This document shows positions 44,497 to 53,212 of a DNA stretch of 64,000 nucleotides, piece by piece. Below the pieces are notes generated by a model. It did not search any database. It saw only the letters and a program-made list of their open reading frames with translations, and was not told the origin of the DNA. The first letter of the stretch is position 1. Each line of letters starts with the position of its first letter. The translations under genes and the position numbers were made by a program. Location: contig NZ_WNDO01000022.1 of assembly GCF_009912395.1 (NCBI RefSeq), positions 30,200 to 94,199 of the forward strand, read 5' to 3'. The DNA comes from Luteibacter sp. (GTDB lineage Bacteria > Pseudomonadota > Gammaproteobacteria > Xanthomonadales > Rhodanobacteraceae).

Positions 44497-45996
44497 ATGA
44501 ACGCTTCCGCCCAACGGGCCATCCTCATCGTCGCCTCCGCCGGATGCGCGCTCACCGTGCTCGACACCAATGTCGTCGGTGTGGTGCTGCCCACCATCGC
44601 GCGCGACCTGCATGCCTCCTTCGCCGACATCGAATGGGTGATCAGCGGCTACGTGCTGTGTTTCGCCTCACTGCTGCTGCCGGCTGGCGCCATCGCCGAT
44701 CGCTACGGCCGCAAGCGGGTGTTCCTGCTCGGCCTGTCGCTGTTCGGCCTGTCCTCCGTGGCCTGTGGCCTCGCGCCCACCGCGCCCCTGCTTTACCTGG
44801 CGCGCGGCGCGCAGGGCGTCGGTGCCGCGTTCCAGCTGGCGCCAGCGCTGGCGATCATTGGCCATGCCTTCACCGAGGCGAAGTTGCGCGCGAAGGCCTG
44901 GGCTGTCTGGGGCACCGTCATGGGCCTCACCATGGTGCTCTCGCCGCTGATCGGTGGCCTCATCAACCGCTACGTCGGCTGGCCGTGGGCCTTCCACATC
45001 AATGCGCCGATCTGCTTCCTGCTGGGCCTCGCGGTGCTGCCGATCGTCCCCGAGTCCCGCGACCCGGTGCCCCGCACGCTGGATCTGCCGGGCATGCTGC
45101 TGTTCGCCTCGGCGATGTTCTGCCTGACCTGGGCCCTGATCGGCGGCCCGGCCGATGGCTGGACGAGCCGCGCCGTGCTGCTGCGCCTGGCCGGCGGCCT
45201 CGCGCTGGCCGCGACCTTCATCCTCGTGGAACGGCGGCGTGCGCATCCGATGTTGGACCTGTCGCTGTTCCGTGGCGCGCCCTTCGTGGGCTCGGTACTG
45301 GCGATGTTCGCCTACGCCGCGGCGGCCCAGGTCATGGCGTCCCTGCTGCCGTTGTTCCTGCAGAACGCCCGCGGCGACGACGCGCTGGGCGCCGGTGTGG
45401 GCATGCTGCCGTTTGCGCTGGCCATGCTGGTGTTCCCGCATGTCGGTCGTCGGCTGGGCCAGACATTCGCGTCCCATGAGGTGCTCACGCTGGGCCTCGT
45501 GGTGACCGCGCTCGGCAACGCCATCCTCGTCTATGCCGCGGCGGGGGGAGACGCCGCCTGGCTCATCGGAGGCATGGCGGTGCTGGGCAGTGGTGGCGGT
45601 CTCCTTAACGGCGAGACCCAGAAGGCGATCATGGGCACGGTTCCGCCCGATCGCGCAGGCATGGCCTCGGGTATTTCCACCACGGCGCGCTTCGCCGGAA
45701 TCCTGCTCGGCTTTGCCACCCTGGGTGCCGCCCTGGCTTCCGGCGTCCACGACGCCGCGAAGGAGCGCTTCACGAAGGCAGGCTTCGTCCTGCCGGACGG
45801 TGCGCTCGACCGCCTGGTGGTCGGCGACTTCGAGCAGGCACGGGCTGGGCTGCCCCATTTGCCCGCCGCGACCTTCGACGCCCTGGCCCATGCCAGCTAC
45901 GGCAACGGCTTTGCCCATGCCTTTCTGGTGGCGGCAGCTGTGGCGGCCGCGGCGGCGCTGGCGGTGTACGAGTGCATGAAACGACGCGGTGGATGA
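44497..45996 (+). CDS. MFS drug-efflux transporter, DHA2 (EmrB/QacA-like)
   Basis: A 499-residue major-facilitator transporter with about 14 membrane helices. Motif C-like LDTNVVGVVLPTIA in helix 1 and motif A-like ADRYGRKRVFLLG between helices 2 and 3 are typical of DHA2 drug/proton antiporters. I start at MNASAQRAI; the in-frame ATG at 44422 adds 25 hydrophilic residues with no family match. There is no adjacent membrane-fusion gene. The substrate is unknown. Confidence 0.92.
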   Translation: MNASAQRAILIVASAGCALTVLDTNVVGVVLPTIARDLHASFADIEWVISGYVLCFASLLLPAGAIADRYGRKRVFLLGLSLFGLSSVACGLAPTAPLLYLARGAQGVGAAFQLAPALAIIGHAFTEAKLRAKAWAVWGTVMGLTMVLSPLIGGLINRYVGWPWAFHINAPICFLLGLAVLPIVPESRDPVPRTLDLPGMLLFASAMFCLTWALIGGPADGWTSRAVLLRLAGGLALAATFILVERRRAHPMLDLSLFRGAPFVGSVLAMFAYAAAAQVMASLLPLFLQNARGDDALGAGVGMLPFALAMLVFPHVGRRLGQTFASHEVLTLGLVVTALGNAILVYAAAGGDAAWLIGGMAVLGSGGGLLNGETQKAIMGTVPPDRAGMASGISTTARFAGILLGFATLGAALASGVHDAAKERFTKAGFVLPDGALDRLVVGDFEQARAGLPHLPAATFDALAHASYGNGFAHAFLVAAAVAAAAALAVYECMKRRGG

Positions 45997-46112
45997 GCGG
46001 GATTCAGGGGCGGAATTAGCCCGTTTGACTCCGAAAAGCCGTATCCTTGATCTTGATGCAATGCAACATCGCATCGATCTTTCCTGCTTATACGGCTGCA
46101 ACGAGTCCCGCG

Positions 46113-47336
46113 ATGTCTTCCTCCCCTGTGCCCCACCTGGCGGGTCCTCCCGTCCGCGTGCCCCATGTCGGCCTGGTCATCCTCGCCCTGGCCGTCGGTG
46201 GTTTTGCCATCGGCACCACCGAGTTCGCCTCGATGAGCATGCTGCCGCTGTTCGCGCAGGGCCTGGGCATCGACGCACCGACGGCCGGCCATGCGATCAG
46301 CGCCTATGCACTGGGTGTGGTGGTGGGTGCGCCGGTCATCACGGTGCTTGGCGCGCGCCTGCCGCGTCGCCGCCTGCTGCTGTTGCTGATGGCGATGTTC
46401 ACCGTCTTCAACGGCCTGACCGGCCTGTCGCCGAACTACCACTGGATGCTGGTGTTCCGCTTCCTGGCGGGCCTGCCGCACGGTGCGTACTTCGGTGTCG
46501 GCGCACTGGTCGCCAGTTCGCTGGTACCACCCAACCGGCGCACACGCGCCGTGGGCCAGATGTTCCTCGGCCTCACCTTCGCGACCATCATCGGCGTGCC
46601 GCTCGCCAGCTGGCTGGGCCAGGCGATCGGCTGGCGCTGGAGTTTCGCGCTGGTGGCCATGCTCGGCGTCGCCACCATCAGCGCGGTGCTGGCTTTTGCG
46701 CCGAATACCCCTGCCGACGCGAACGCCAGTCCGCTCCGCGAACTGGGCGCGTTGAAGCGTCCGCAGGTGTGGATAACTCTGGGGATAGGTGCGATCGGCT
46801 TCGGCGGGATGTTCGCCGTATACACCTATCTCGCCGACATCCTCCTGCGCGTCACGCACATGTCGCTGGACACCGTGCCCTGGGTGATGGGCGTGTTCGG
46901 CGTCGGCATGACTCTCGGCAACATGGTGATCCCGGTGTTCGCCGATCGCGCGCTGATGCGCACCGCGGGCGCGTTGCTCCTGTGGAGCCTCGTGGTGCTG
47001 GCGATCTTCCCGTTCACCGCCGGCAATGTCTGGACGCTCGGCGCGGTCGTCTTCCTGATCGGCATCGGTGGCGCGCTCGGCACCGTGTTGCAGACCCGCC
47101 TGATGGACGTGGCCGGCGATGCGCAGGGCCTAGCCGCCTCGCTCAACCACTCGGCGTTCAACACCGCGAACGCGCTCGGTCCCTTCCTCGGCGGCCTCGC
47201 CATCGCCCATGGCTACGGCTGGACGTCGCCGGGCTGGGTTGGCAGTGGCCTGGCGCTGGGTGGCTTGCTGCTGTGGGGCGTGTCCGTGGCCGTCGATCGT
47301 CGCGTCGCCGACGATGGCGCCATCGAAGCCTGTTGA
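46113..47336 (+). CDS. MFS transporter, AraJ/sugar-efflux type (DHA1)
   Basis: A 407-residue twelve-helix MFS protein of the arabinose-efflux/purine-efflux-like DHA1 group. Helix 1 contains GGFAIGTTEFASMSMLP, characteristic of this group, and helix 4-5 PHGAYFGVGALVASSLVPP. I start at MSSSPVPHL; an earlier ATG at 46047 is also in frame. It is separate from the DHA2 gene upstream (116 bases). The substrate is unknown. Confidence 0.92.
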   Translation: MSSSPVPHLAGPPVRVPHVGLVILALAVGGFAIGTTEFASMSMLPLFAQGLGIDAPTAGHAISAYALGVVVGAPVITVLGARLPRRRLLLLLMAMFTVFNGLTGLSPNYHWMLVFRFLAGLPHGAYFGVGALVASSLVPPNRRTRAVGQMFLGLTFATIIGVPLASWLGQAIGWRWSFALVAMLGVATISAVLAFAPNTPADANASPLRELGALKRPQVWITLGIGAIGFGGMFAVYTYLADILLRVTHMSLDTVPWVMGVFGVGMTLGNMVIPVFADRALMRTAGALLLWSLVVLAIFPFTAGNVWTLGAVVFLIGIGGALGTVLQTRLMDVAGDAQGLAASLNHSAFNTANALGPFLGGLAIAHGYGWTSPGWVGSGLALGGLLLWGVSVAVDRRVADDGAIEAC

Positions 47337-47343
47337 TAACTTT

Positions 47344-48126
47344 TCAGGAGCGCTTGCCGAGGGCGACCAGCAGTTCCGTCGTCATCCGGTCGGCAAGCGT
47401 GCCCTGTAGCGGCACATAGTCGTTCGTATCGGTGGGGGCGGCGAACTCGCCGGACCAGACGATATGTCCGTTCCTGTCGTCCACCAGGCTAAGCACCGCC
47501 ACCGTCCGCTGCGGCGTCTGCCTTACGCTGACGCGCGCATGCAGGTCGGCATCGGCCGGGTCCGTGGCGAGGCTGTAACCCTTGGGCAGGTCCCGACTGA
47601 TCCTCGCCACGAGGCTTTCCCGCAGCCCCGCGTTGAAATTCGGGAAAAGCACATACTCGCACAAGCCCTGCACGGGCTCCACAGCGATGCGGTGCGATGG
47701 CGCACGAAAAGCGGCATAGGCCCAGACCGATCCCCCGAGTAGCGTCACCGTCGTGACGGCGACCGAGGCCCAACGAAGCGCCAGGGACCGACGGCGAGGA
47801 CGCGGTATCGTGACCTCGTCATTCGACACCGTTCCGATGAAGCGATAACCGGCGCGTGGACGTGTCTGGATATAACGCGGAGCGTCGGCATCGTCGTCCA
47901 GAAGCGTTCGCATCCGGCGAATGCAGGTGTTGAGGGCGGCGTCGCCGCCTGAGCCCGCGCGCGGCCAGAACCGTTCCAGCAGTTCCGCGCGGGGAACGAT
48001 GCGCTCGCTATGGCCGATCAGGTAGGCCAGCACGTCCACGACCTGGGGCGGCGCGTCGAGCAACACATCGGCCCGGTAGGCACGCAGGTTGACCGTATCC
48101 AGGCAGAAGTCGTCAAAGCGCAGCAT
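47344..48126 (-). CDS. CadC/ToxR-like membrane-bound winged-helix regulator
   Basis: A 260-residue protein. Residues 1-98 are an OmpR/PhoB-type winged helix (APPQVVDVLAYLIGHSERIV, GGDAALNTCIRRMRTLLDDD, YIQTRPRAGYRFIG). A membrane helix follows at about 117-140, and the rest is periplasmic. There is no receiver domain, so it should sense directly in the envelope like CadC/ToxR. I start at MLRFDDFCLD, preceded by GAGGGGAA. It is divergent from two envelope-protein genes, with twin palindromes between them that are likely its operators. Confidence 0.88.
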   Translation of the reverse strand: MLRFDDFCLDTVNLRAYRADVLLDAPPQVVDVLAYLIGHSERIVPRAELLERFWPRAGSGGDAALNTCIRRMRTLLDDDADAPRYIQTRPRAGYRFIGTVSNDEVTIPRPRRRSLALRWASVAVTTVTLLGGSVWAYAAFRAPSHRIAVEPVQGLCEYVLFPNFNAGLRESLVARISRDLPKGYSLATDPADADLHARVSVRQTPQRTVAVLSLVDDRNGHIVWSGEFAAPTDTNDYVPLQGTLADRMTTELLVALGKRS

Positions 48127-48168
48127 CGTAGGTTCCCCTCTCGTAACACCTTGAATCTCATGCTTGTC

Positions 48169-48200
48169 ATGACATGTCATCCCGGTTCACGACATGTCAT
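48169..48200. promoter_or_regulatory. Twin palindromic operator, sites 20 bp apart
   Basis: ATGACATGTCAT (48169-48180) is a perfect 12-bp palindrome. A second copy, ACGACATGTCAT (48189-48200), lies exactly 20 bases downstream with two mismatches at its left end. Two helical turns between sites favours cooperative binding by a dimer of winged-helix proteins. The pair sits between the CadC-like regulator and the divergent secreted-protein gene. Confidence 0.65.
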
Positions 48201-48274
48201 TGGATGATTCTGGCAGAACGCCCCAGGGTTTGCCCTTCGCCGGATCGACGGCCTTTCCCAGGGAAAACACGTTC

Positions 48275-49024
48275 ATGCGCTTTCTGCTCGCGATGGCACT
48301 CCTCCTGATTTTCAGCGCACCCGGCGTCACCCGGGCGACGACCACCGACATCGATGTGCGCGTATTGGCCCGAGGGGCGAAGTTCCTCGGCGGATACGCG
48401 GCACCGGTCCGCGTCATCCTCACCGATGCGGACTCGGGCGAGGTGCTTGCCCAGGGCCAGACGGCTGGCACCACCGGCGATACCGCCAAGATCCTGGGGC
48501 AGGGCGGAAAACGCTCGACGGACGGATCGGCCGTGTTCCGAACATCGCTCGACCTGGGCCGGCCACGCCGAGTGACACTCAGCGTGACGGGACCGCTCAG
48601 CCAGCCGCAAGCCCTCACCACCGCCACCAGCACGCAATGGATTCTGCCCGGGCACTCGCTGACGAATGGCGATGGCTGGCTCGTGGAACTGCCCGGACTG
48701 ATCGTCGACGTGGCCCAGCCCATGGCCTATCAGTCGGTCAAGGCGGGCGCGAGCGTGCCGTTGCGTGTCGGTGTCACGATGCTGTGCGGCTGCGCCATCA
48801 CGACACAGGGTCCCTGGCGTGCGGATGACCTCGACGTACAGGCATCGCTCGTGATCGACGGAGGTGTGGCAAAGACCATCCCACTACGCTTCGACGCCGA
48901 AGCAGGCGTCTTTGTCAGTGAGATTCCTGCGGTATCGTCCGGCCTCTATGAATTGGAGGTGCGTGCATGGATGGCGGCAAGCAACAACACGGGCGTCGCT
49001 CGCACCGCGTTCTTTGTGCATTGA
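48275..49024 (+). CDS. Secreted beta-rich protein of unknown function
   Basis: A 249-residue exported protein. I start at MRFLLAMALL, preceded by AGGGAAA; residues 1-21 form the signal peptide. The mature part looks like two Ig-like beta-sandwich segments (VRVLARGAKFLGGYAAPVRV, then VPLRVGVTMLCGCAITTQGP and the end ELEVRAWMAASNNTGVARTA). The CGC motif is unusual. It lies 11 bases upstream of a serine-hydrolase lipoprotein gene, so they form an operon. I do not recognise the family. Confidence 0.75.
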   Translation: MRFLLAMALLLIFSAPGVTRATTTDIDVRVLARGAKFLGGYAAPVRVILTDADSGEVLAQGQTAGTTGDTAKILGQGGKRSTDGSAVFRTSLDLGRPRRVTLSVTGPLSQPQALTTATSTQWILPGHSLTNGDGWLVELPGLIVDVAQPMAYQSVKAGASVPLRVGVTMLCGCAITTQGPWRADDLDVQASLVIDGGVAKTIPLRFDAEAGVFVSEIPAVSSGLYELEVRAWMAASNNTGVARTAFFVH

Positions 49025-49035
49025 GGAGACAATCC

Positions 49036-50256
49036 ATGCGTGTCTTCACGATTCGATGCAAAGCGATAGTGCTGTCGTTCGTCATCGTCCTGGTCGTGGC
49101 ATGCAGTGGCGTACCCACACGCGTGCAAAGTGACGATGATCTTTCACACCGTTTGCAGGCACTTCTTCAGTCCAACCGACATCGATACGGTGTCGCAGGA
49201 CAGGCATTGCTGGTGATGCACGATGGAAAACTACTGTTCCGTGGCGTGGATGGCGATGCGACGATCGACCCTCGCAAAACCGTCAGCACCGACAGTATTT
49301 TTCCGGCGTTCTCGATCAGCAAGCTGTTTGTCAGCACGCTGATCCTGCAGTTGGTGGACCAAGGCAACGTGGATTTCGATCGACCGGCAAGTGACTACCT
49401 TCCGGGCCTGCCGAAAACCTGGAAAACCATCACCGTACGCGATTTCCTCGACCACACGTCCGGCGTTCCCGAGTACTTCGCCACGCGGGAAGGGGACATG
49501 AGCAGCGACACGGCGTTTCCCCCCGACCTCACCGCAGTGTTCGCTTCGCTGTCCGACACGCCCTTGCAGTTCACGCCCGGTACGCAGACGCGTTACACAC
49601 AGACCAACTACCTGGTGCTTTCGGCATTGCTCGCGACCCACTACGGCAAACCTTATCCACAGGTGGCCCAGGAACACATCATCCGGCCGTTGGCACTGCG
49701 ACATACATGGCTGGGACCCGCCGGCGTGCCGACCGATACCGAGGTGACGGCCTACACGGCGAACCATGGAACCTTGCGTCCCGACAAGAGCATCGCGTGG
49801 CCAAGCTACGCTTACGGCCACGCCGAGCTCTACACCACGATGGATGACCTTGCGCGATTCATGCAGGCGGTCGCCTCGGGACAGTTCGCGGGAAAGGACA
49901 CTCTGGTTCGGCTCTGGCAACCACGCGAATTATCCACAGGCGAGCGCGGCTGGTTCGCTTCCGGCTGGGACTATGGCGAAAACCACGGTTATCGCGAAGT
50001 AGGACATGACGGAGGTGCGCGTAGCAGGGTGCGCATGCTCTTCAAGGACTCGCTCGACAGCGACACCTACCTCATCGTCTACCTCACCAATGGCAGCGCC
50101 AAGGATGTCTGGTCACGGACACTGGTGGAGAGCGTGGAAGGCGTCGTCCTATCGACGGCGGCGTGCCGAGCGTTTTCTAGCGGCGAGGCAACAGATCCGA
50201 TCGGCCGATGGGCAGGCGCTCCTGCTTCCCTGACTCGTGATCGGACATGCCCATAA
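49036..50256 (+). CDS. Beta-lactamase-fold serine hydrolase lipoprotein
   Basis: A 406-residue protein of the class C beta-lactamase/penicillin-binding-protein-like family. Motif 1 SxxK is S93-I-S-K96; motif 2 lies in the YTQTNY region (YxN position altered to Y-T-Q); motif 3 is HDGG. The N-terminus ends in a lipobox VVAC (C23), so it should be lipid-anchored. I start at MRVFTIRCKA. Family members include esterases, D-aminopeptidases and peptidoglycan enzymes; resistance function cannot be claimed. The last 80 bases overlap the 3' end of hipA on the other strand. Confidence 0.85.
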   Translation: MRVFTIRCKAIVLSFVIVLVVACSGVPTRVQSDDDLSHRLQALLQSNRHRYGVAGQALLVMHDGKLLFRGVDGDATIDPRKTVSTDSIFPAFSISKLFVSTLILQLVDQGNVDFDRPASDYLPGLPKTWKTITVRDFLDHTSGVPEYFATREGDMSSDTAFPPDLTAVFASLSDTPLQFTPGTQTRYTQTNYLVLSALLATHYGKPYPQVAQEHIIRPLALRHTWLGPAGVPTDTEVTAYTANHGTLRPDKSIAWPSYAYGHAELYTTMDDLARFMQAVASGQFAGKDTLVRLWQPRELSTGERGWFASGWDYGENHGYREVGHDGGARSRVRMLFKDSLDSDTYLIVYLTNGSAKDVWSRTLVESVEGVVLSTAACRAFSSGEATDPIGRWAGAPASLTRDRTCP

Positions 50257-51504
50257 ACGCCTCGCCCAATTCGGGCGTGCCGAGGCTATAGGTTTTCTTG
50301 TCGTAGAGCGAAGCCATACCCTCTCCCCAACATAGGAGCATGCGCTTACCGATATCTCTGAAGCCAGGATACCGTTCCATCGCCAAGCGTACATGAGGTC
50401 CGATATCGATCATCGCTTCGGCGATGCGTTCGACGATCTGCGCCTGTTCACGCACTGGAACACCGAATACGCCGGCGATAAAGGTCTGAAGATACTTACC
50501 AGGCTTCCACGTTTTCTTGCCCATGAAGGATATGCCTGGAGGATTGTTGGCATAGTCGGGATAGGCCGCCGTGGTGATCATGTCGTATGCGGGTGCCAGA
50601 TGAATATCGTGCAAGTTCGTGTAGCGCAGGGCGACATTCTTCGCGTGGCAGTCCGCGTTCCGCAGGGCGTACGTAAGAAGGAGCAGCGTTGCCATGTCCT
50701 TGAAGATCGCCGCGCGTCGATCGACGGTAACGTTTTGCGCACGGCACGCGCGATTCGTTCCCAGGTTGTTTCGTACTTGGCCGTCGGTCGCAGACCAAGT
50801 AACACGCAGAAGTCTTCCATGCCCCAAGAACGACGTCCCTCGGCGTCGACGTCGAATCGATCCACGATAAGCAGCTGACCGTCGCTCGATAACCTGGTCG
50901 TCGCTGCAGACATGACGCGGCGAGTGACCTCCATGCAAAGATGCTCGTTGAGCGAGACGAACGGCAAGGCGCTGGATGACCCCTTGATAATATGGCGATG
51001 ACTGAAGAGGGTGGCTTTCTTTTCCGGCGAAACGCCAATACGCCGTTCCTCGGTATCCAGGAATTTCGGCACCACGCCGGAGACACCGCTGGTGGCATGT
51101 TCACGGACGAGGGCGGCGAAGGCCTCTTCGGAATTGTCGCCTTCCAGTAGCGCCGCTACGTCCACGGCCTTCGCGGGTTCATCGAGAATCGCGCCGGGAG
51201 GAGCCACCTGGACACGCCCGATCATGTTCCGTCCCACGATCGACAGCAGCGTCATCGGGCTTCCGCCGACGATCGGCCCGAATTGCTCTTGCAGTACTCG
51301 AAGCAGATAACCTTCGGGTAGGTTCATCTGGAAGTACGGCAGCAGCACATCGTCCCAGGTATAAGCTTCGTTTCGAACGCGCATCGTCAATGAGACGAAA
51401 TCATTCGACGCCACGTCGGCGTGATAGGTCATCGTGCTCTTGAAGTCGCCGAGGGGTTCCAGGATGGCGACTTCACGACCCATGACATGGACAGCCAACG
51501 TCAC
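50177..51504 (-). pseudogene. hipA: HipA-type serine/threonine kinase toxin, frameshifted
   Basis: Two overlapping frames together encode a full HipA kinase of about 442 residues. Frame 1 (from the GTG at 51504) holds the N-terminal domain (NLPEGYLLRVLQEQFG, SGVSGVVPKFLD) and ends its similarity at ERIARAVRK. The next frame carries on with NVTVDRRAAIFKDMATLLLL, the catalytic RNADCHAKN and YDMITT. One extra A in the AAAA run (plus-strand TTTT, 50733-50736) would join them exactly. HipA phosphorylates a cellular target such as GltX in E. coli. The GTG start overlaps the hipB stop. Confidence 0.87.
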
Positions 51505-51758
51505 GAATCGCCTCCGCGTTCGCGTCTCAAGGCGTCTAGCGAACCGGCCTGGCCTGTTTCAGCGAACTCAAGCTCCATGCCGAGCACGCTCAGGACGGCC
51601 ATAAGTTTTCTGACCCCGAATTCCGATAAGGCCCCCCTTTCAAATCGAGACAGAACTTCGGGGGCGATTCCCGCCCGCTCGGCGACTTCCGTCTGCTTCA
51701 TACGAAGTGCCTTGCGCCGTATCGCGACGGCTTCACCTAGCTCAAAGATGGTCTGCAT
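51501..51758 (-). CDS. hipB: HipB-type XRE antitoxin/repressor
   Basis: An 85-residue helix-turn-helix protein (VAIRRKALRMKQTEVAERAG, LSRFERGAL) that pairs with HipA and represses the operon. The gene is intact, although hipA is broken. Its start lies directly beside one of two palindromic sites, so the mRNA leader must be read through the operators. The stop overlaps the hipA start (GTGA). AT content here is higher than in mnmE or the dnaA region, consistent with acquisition of the module by transfer. Confidence 0.9.
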   Translation of the reverse strand: MQTIFELGEAVAIRRKALRMKQTEVAERAGIAPEVLSRFERGALSEFGVRKLMAVLSVLGMELEFAETGQAGSLDALRRERGGDS

Positions 51759-51815
51759 TTGACTTATATGTCAATAAAGCCCTATTGAGGGCCTATTATT
51801 TGCCATATAAGTCAA
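51759..51815. promoter_or_regulatory. Twin operator/promoter of hipBA
   Basis: TTGACTTATATGTCAA (51759-51774) is an inverted repeat with 5-bp arms touching the hipB start. A second site, TTGCCATATAAGTCAA (51800-51815), is its reverse complement with one mismatch. The AT-rich gap between them likely holds the promoter. HipB in other species binds several such sites, so this is a strong candidate autoregulatory region. Confidence 0.75.
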
Positions 51816-51828
51816 TTTTTCAATAAAC

Positions 51829-53160
51829 CTATTTGCCGATGCAGAACGAGCCGAAGATCGCACCCAGCAAGTCGTCGGAAGAGTAGGTACCGGTGATTTC
51901 ACCGAGAGCCTGTTGCGCGTGGCGGAGTTCTTCCGCCGCGAGTTCGCCGGCCCGGCTGCCATGAAGCGCCTCGGCCGTATGCGAAAGGTGGTCGCGCACG
52001 GATTCCAGGGCGACGACATGACGGCGGCGAGCGCTGAAGGCACCTTCCCCTGCGCCCGCGGTGGCCAGTTCGCGTAACCGGGAGCGAAGTGCATCCAGGC
52101 CTTCGCCCGTGCGAGCCGATAGCCAGAGCGTGTCGCCATCACGATGGGCGTCGACTTGGCCGAGGTCGATCTTGTTCACGACGACGAGGCGTGCCGCATG
52201 CGCGGGCGTACCATCGAAGAAGGCCTGGTCGGCGGTGACGTTCGCTTCGTCGGTGACGAGCAGGGCGACATCGCAGCGTTCCAGTTGGGCGCGTGCCCGG
52301 CGGATCCCTTCGCGTTCCACGATATCGTCCGAATCGCGAAGCCCTGCGGTATCGGCCAGTTCTAACGCGACGCCGTCGATATGGATGGCTTCGCGCAACA
52401 CATCGCGAGTGGTGCCGGCGATATCGGTGACGATGGCGCGCTCTTCGCCGGCCAAGGCATTCAACAAGCTCGACTTGCCGGCGTTCGGCCTACCGACGAT
52501 GGCGACGGCGATGCCGTCGTTGAGCCGCACGCCGCGACGTGTTTCGACCAGCAGTTCAGCGAGGTGCGCGCGTAGCGTCGCCAGTTTGTCGCCGATCACC
52601 GGATCGGCCAGGAAATCGATTTCTTCTTCGGGAAAATCGATGGCGGCTTCGATGTGCACGCGCAGTTCGATCAGCTCGACGAGCAATTCGTCCACCCGCG
52701 TGGAGAATACACCTTCCATCGAACGCAATGCTGCGCGCGCGCCGGCGTGCGATGTCGCTGCGACCAGATCGGCGACCGCTTCGGCCTGGGCCAGGTCGAG
52801 CTTTCCATTGAGGAAGGCACGCTCGGTGAATTCACCAGGCCGCGCGAGTCGCGCGCCAAGTTCGATGCAGCGGCGGAGCAGGGCGTCGAGCAATACGGCG
52901 CTGCCATGGCCTTGCAGTTCAAGCACGTGTTCGCCGGTGTACGAGTTCGGTCCAGGGAAATGCAGCAGGAGTCCGTGGTCGATTAGTTCACCCGCGCCAT
53001 CGCGGAAGGCGGCGAAATGCGCGTAGCGCGATGTCGGTTCGCGCCCAAGCAGGGTGGCCGCGATCGCGGGAGCGAGGGGGCCGGAAACACGAACGGCGCC
53101 GATACCGGCCGCGCCGGCGCCGGTGGCGATGGCCGCGATGGTGTCGACGCCGTGGATCAT
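51829..53160 (-). CDS. mnmE: tRNA modification GTPase MnmE
   Basis: A 443-residue enzyme that with MnmG makes the cmnm5 modification of U34 in certain tRNAs. N-terminal formyl-THF-binding domain (DTIAAIATGAGAAGIGAVRV), the inserted G domain with GRPNAGKSSLLN (G1), DIAGTTRD and DTAGLRD, and the C-terminal CIGK with the catalytic cysteine are all present. I start at MIHGVDTIAA; the longer frame upstream is noise. It is downstream of yidC in the conserved rpmH-rnpA-yidC-mnmE array. Confidence 0.97.
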   Translation of the reverse strand: MIHGVDTIAAIATGAGAAGIGAVRVSGPLAPAIAATLLGREPTSRYAHFAAFRDGAGELIDHGLLLHFPGPNSYTGEHVLELQGHGSAVLLDALLRRCIELGARLARPGEFTERAFLNGKLDLAQAEAVADLVAATSHAGARAALRSMEGVFSTRVDELLVELIELRVHIEAAIDFPEEEIDFLADPVIGDKLATLRAHLAELLVETRRGVRLNDGIAVAIVGRPNAGKSSLLNALAGEERAIVTDIAGTTRDVLREAIHIDGVALELADTAGLRDSDDIVEREGIRRARAQLERCDVALLVTDEANVTADQAFFDGTPAHAARLVVVNKIDLGQVDAHRDGDTLWLSARTGEGLDALRSRLRELATAGAGEGAFSARRRHVVALESVRDHLSHTAEALHGSRAGELAAEELRHAQQALGEITGTYSSDDLLGAIFGSFCIGK

Positions 53161-53180
53161 GGCTTGCCCTCGAAAGCGAA

Positions 53181-53204
53181 GCGGCGCGTCTTGCGACGCG
53201 CCGC
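53181..53204 (-). terminator. Hairpin between yidC and mnmE
   Basis: GCGGCGCGTC (53181-53190), loop TTGC and GACGCGCCGC (53195-53204) form a perfect 10-bp stem just after the yidC stop on the minus strand. There is no T-run, so it may only reduce read-through into mnmE. Confidence 0.5.
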
Positions 53205-53212
53205 CCGGAAGA

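Noticed and set aside
49036..50256. Antibiotic-resistance beta-lactamase
   Set aside because: It has the class C-like fold and SxxK, but motif 2 departs from YxN and lipid anchoring is unlike secreted AmpC; only a serine hydrolase can be supported.
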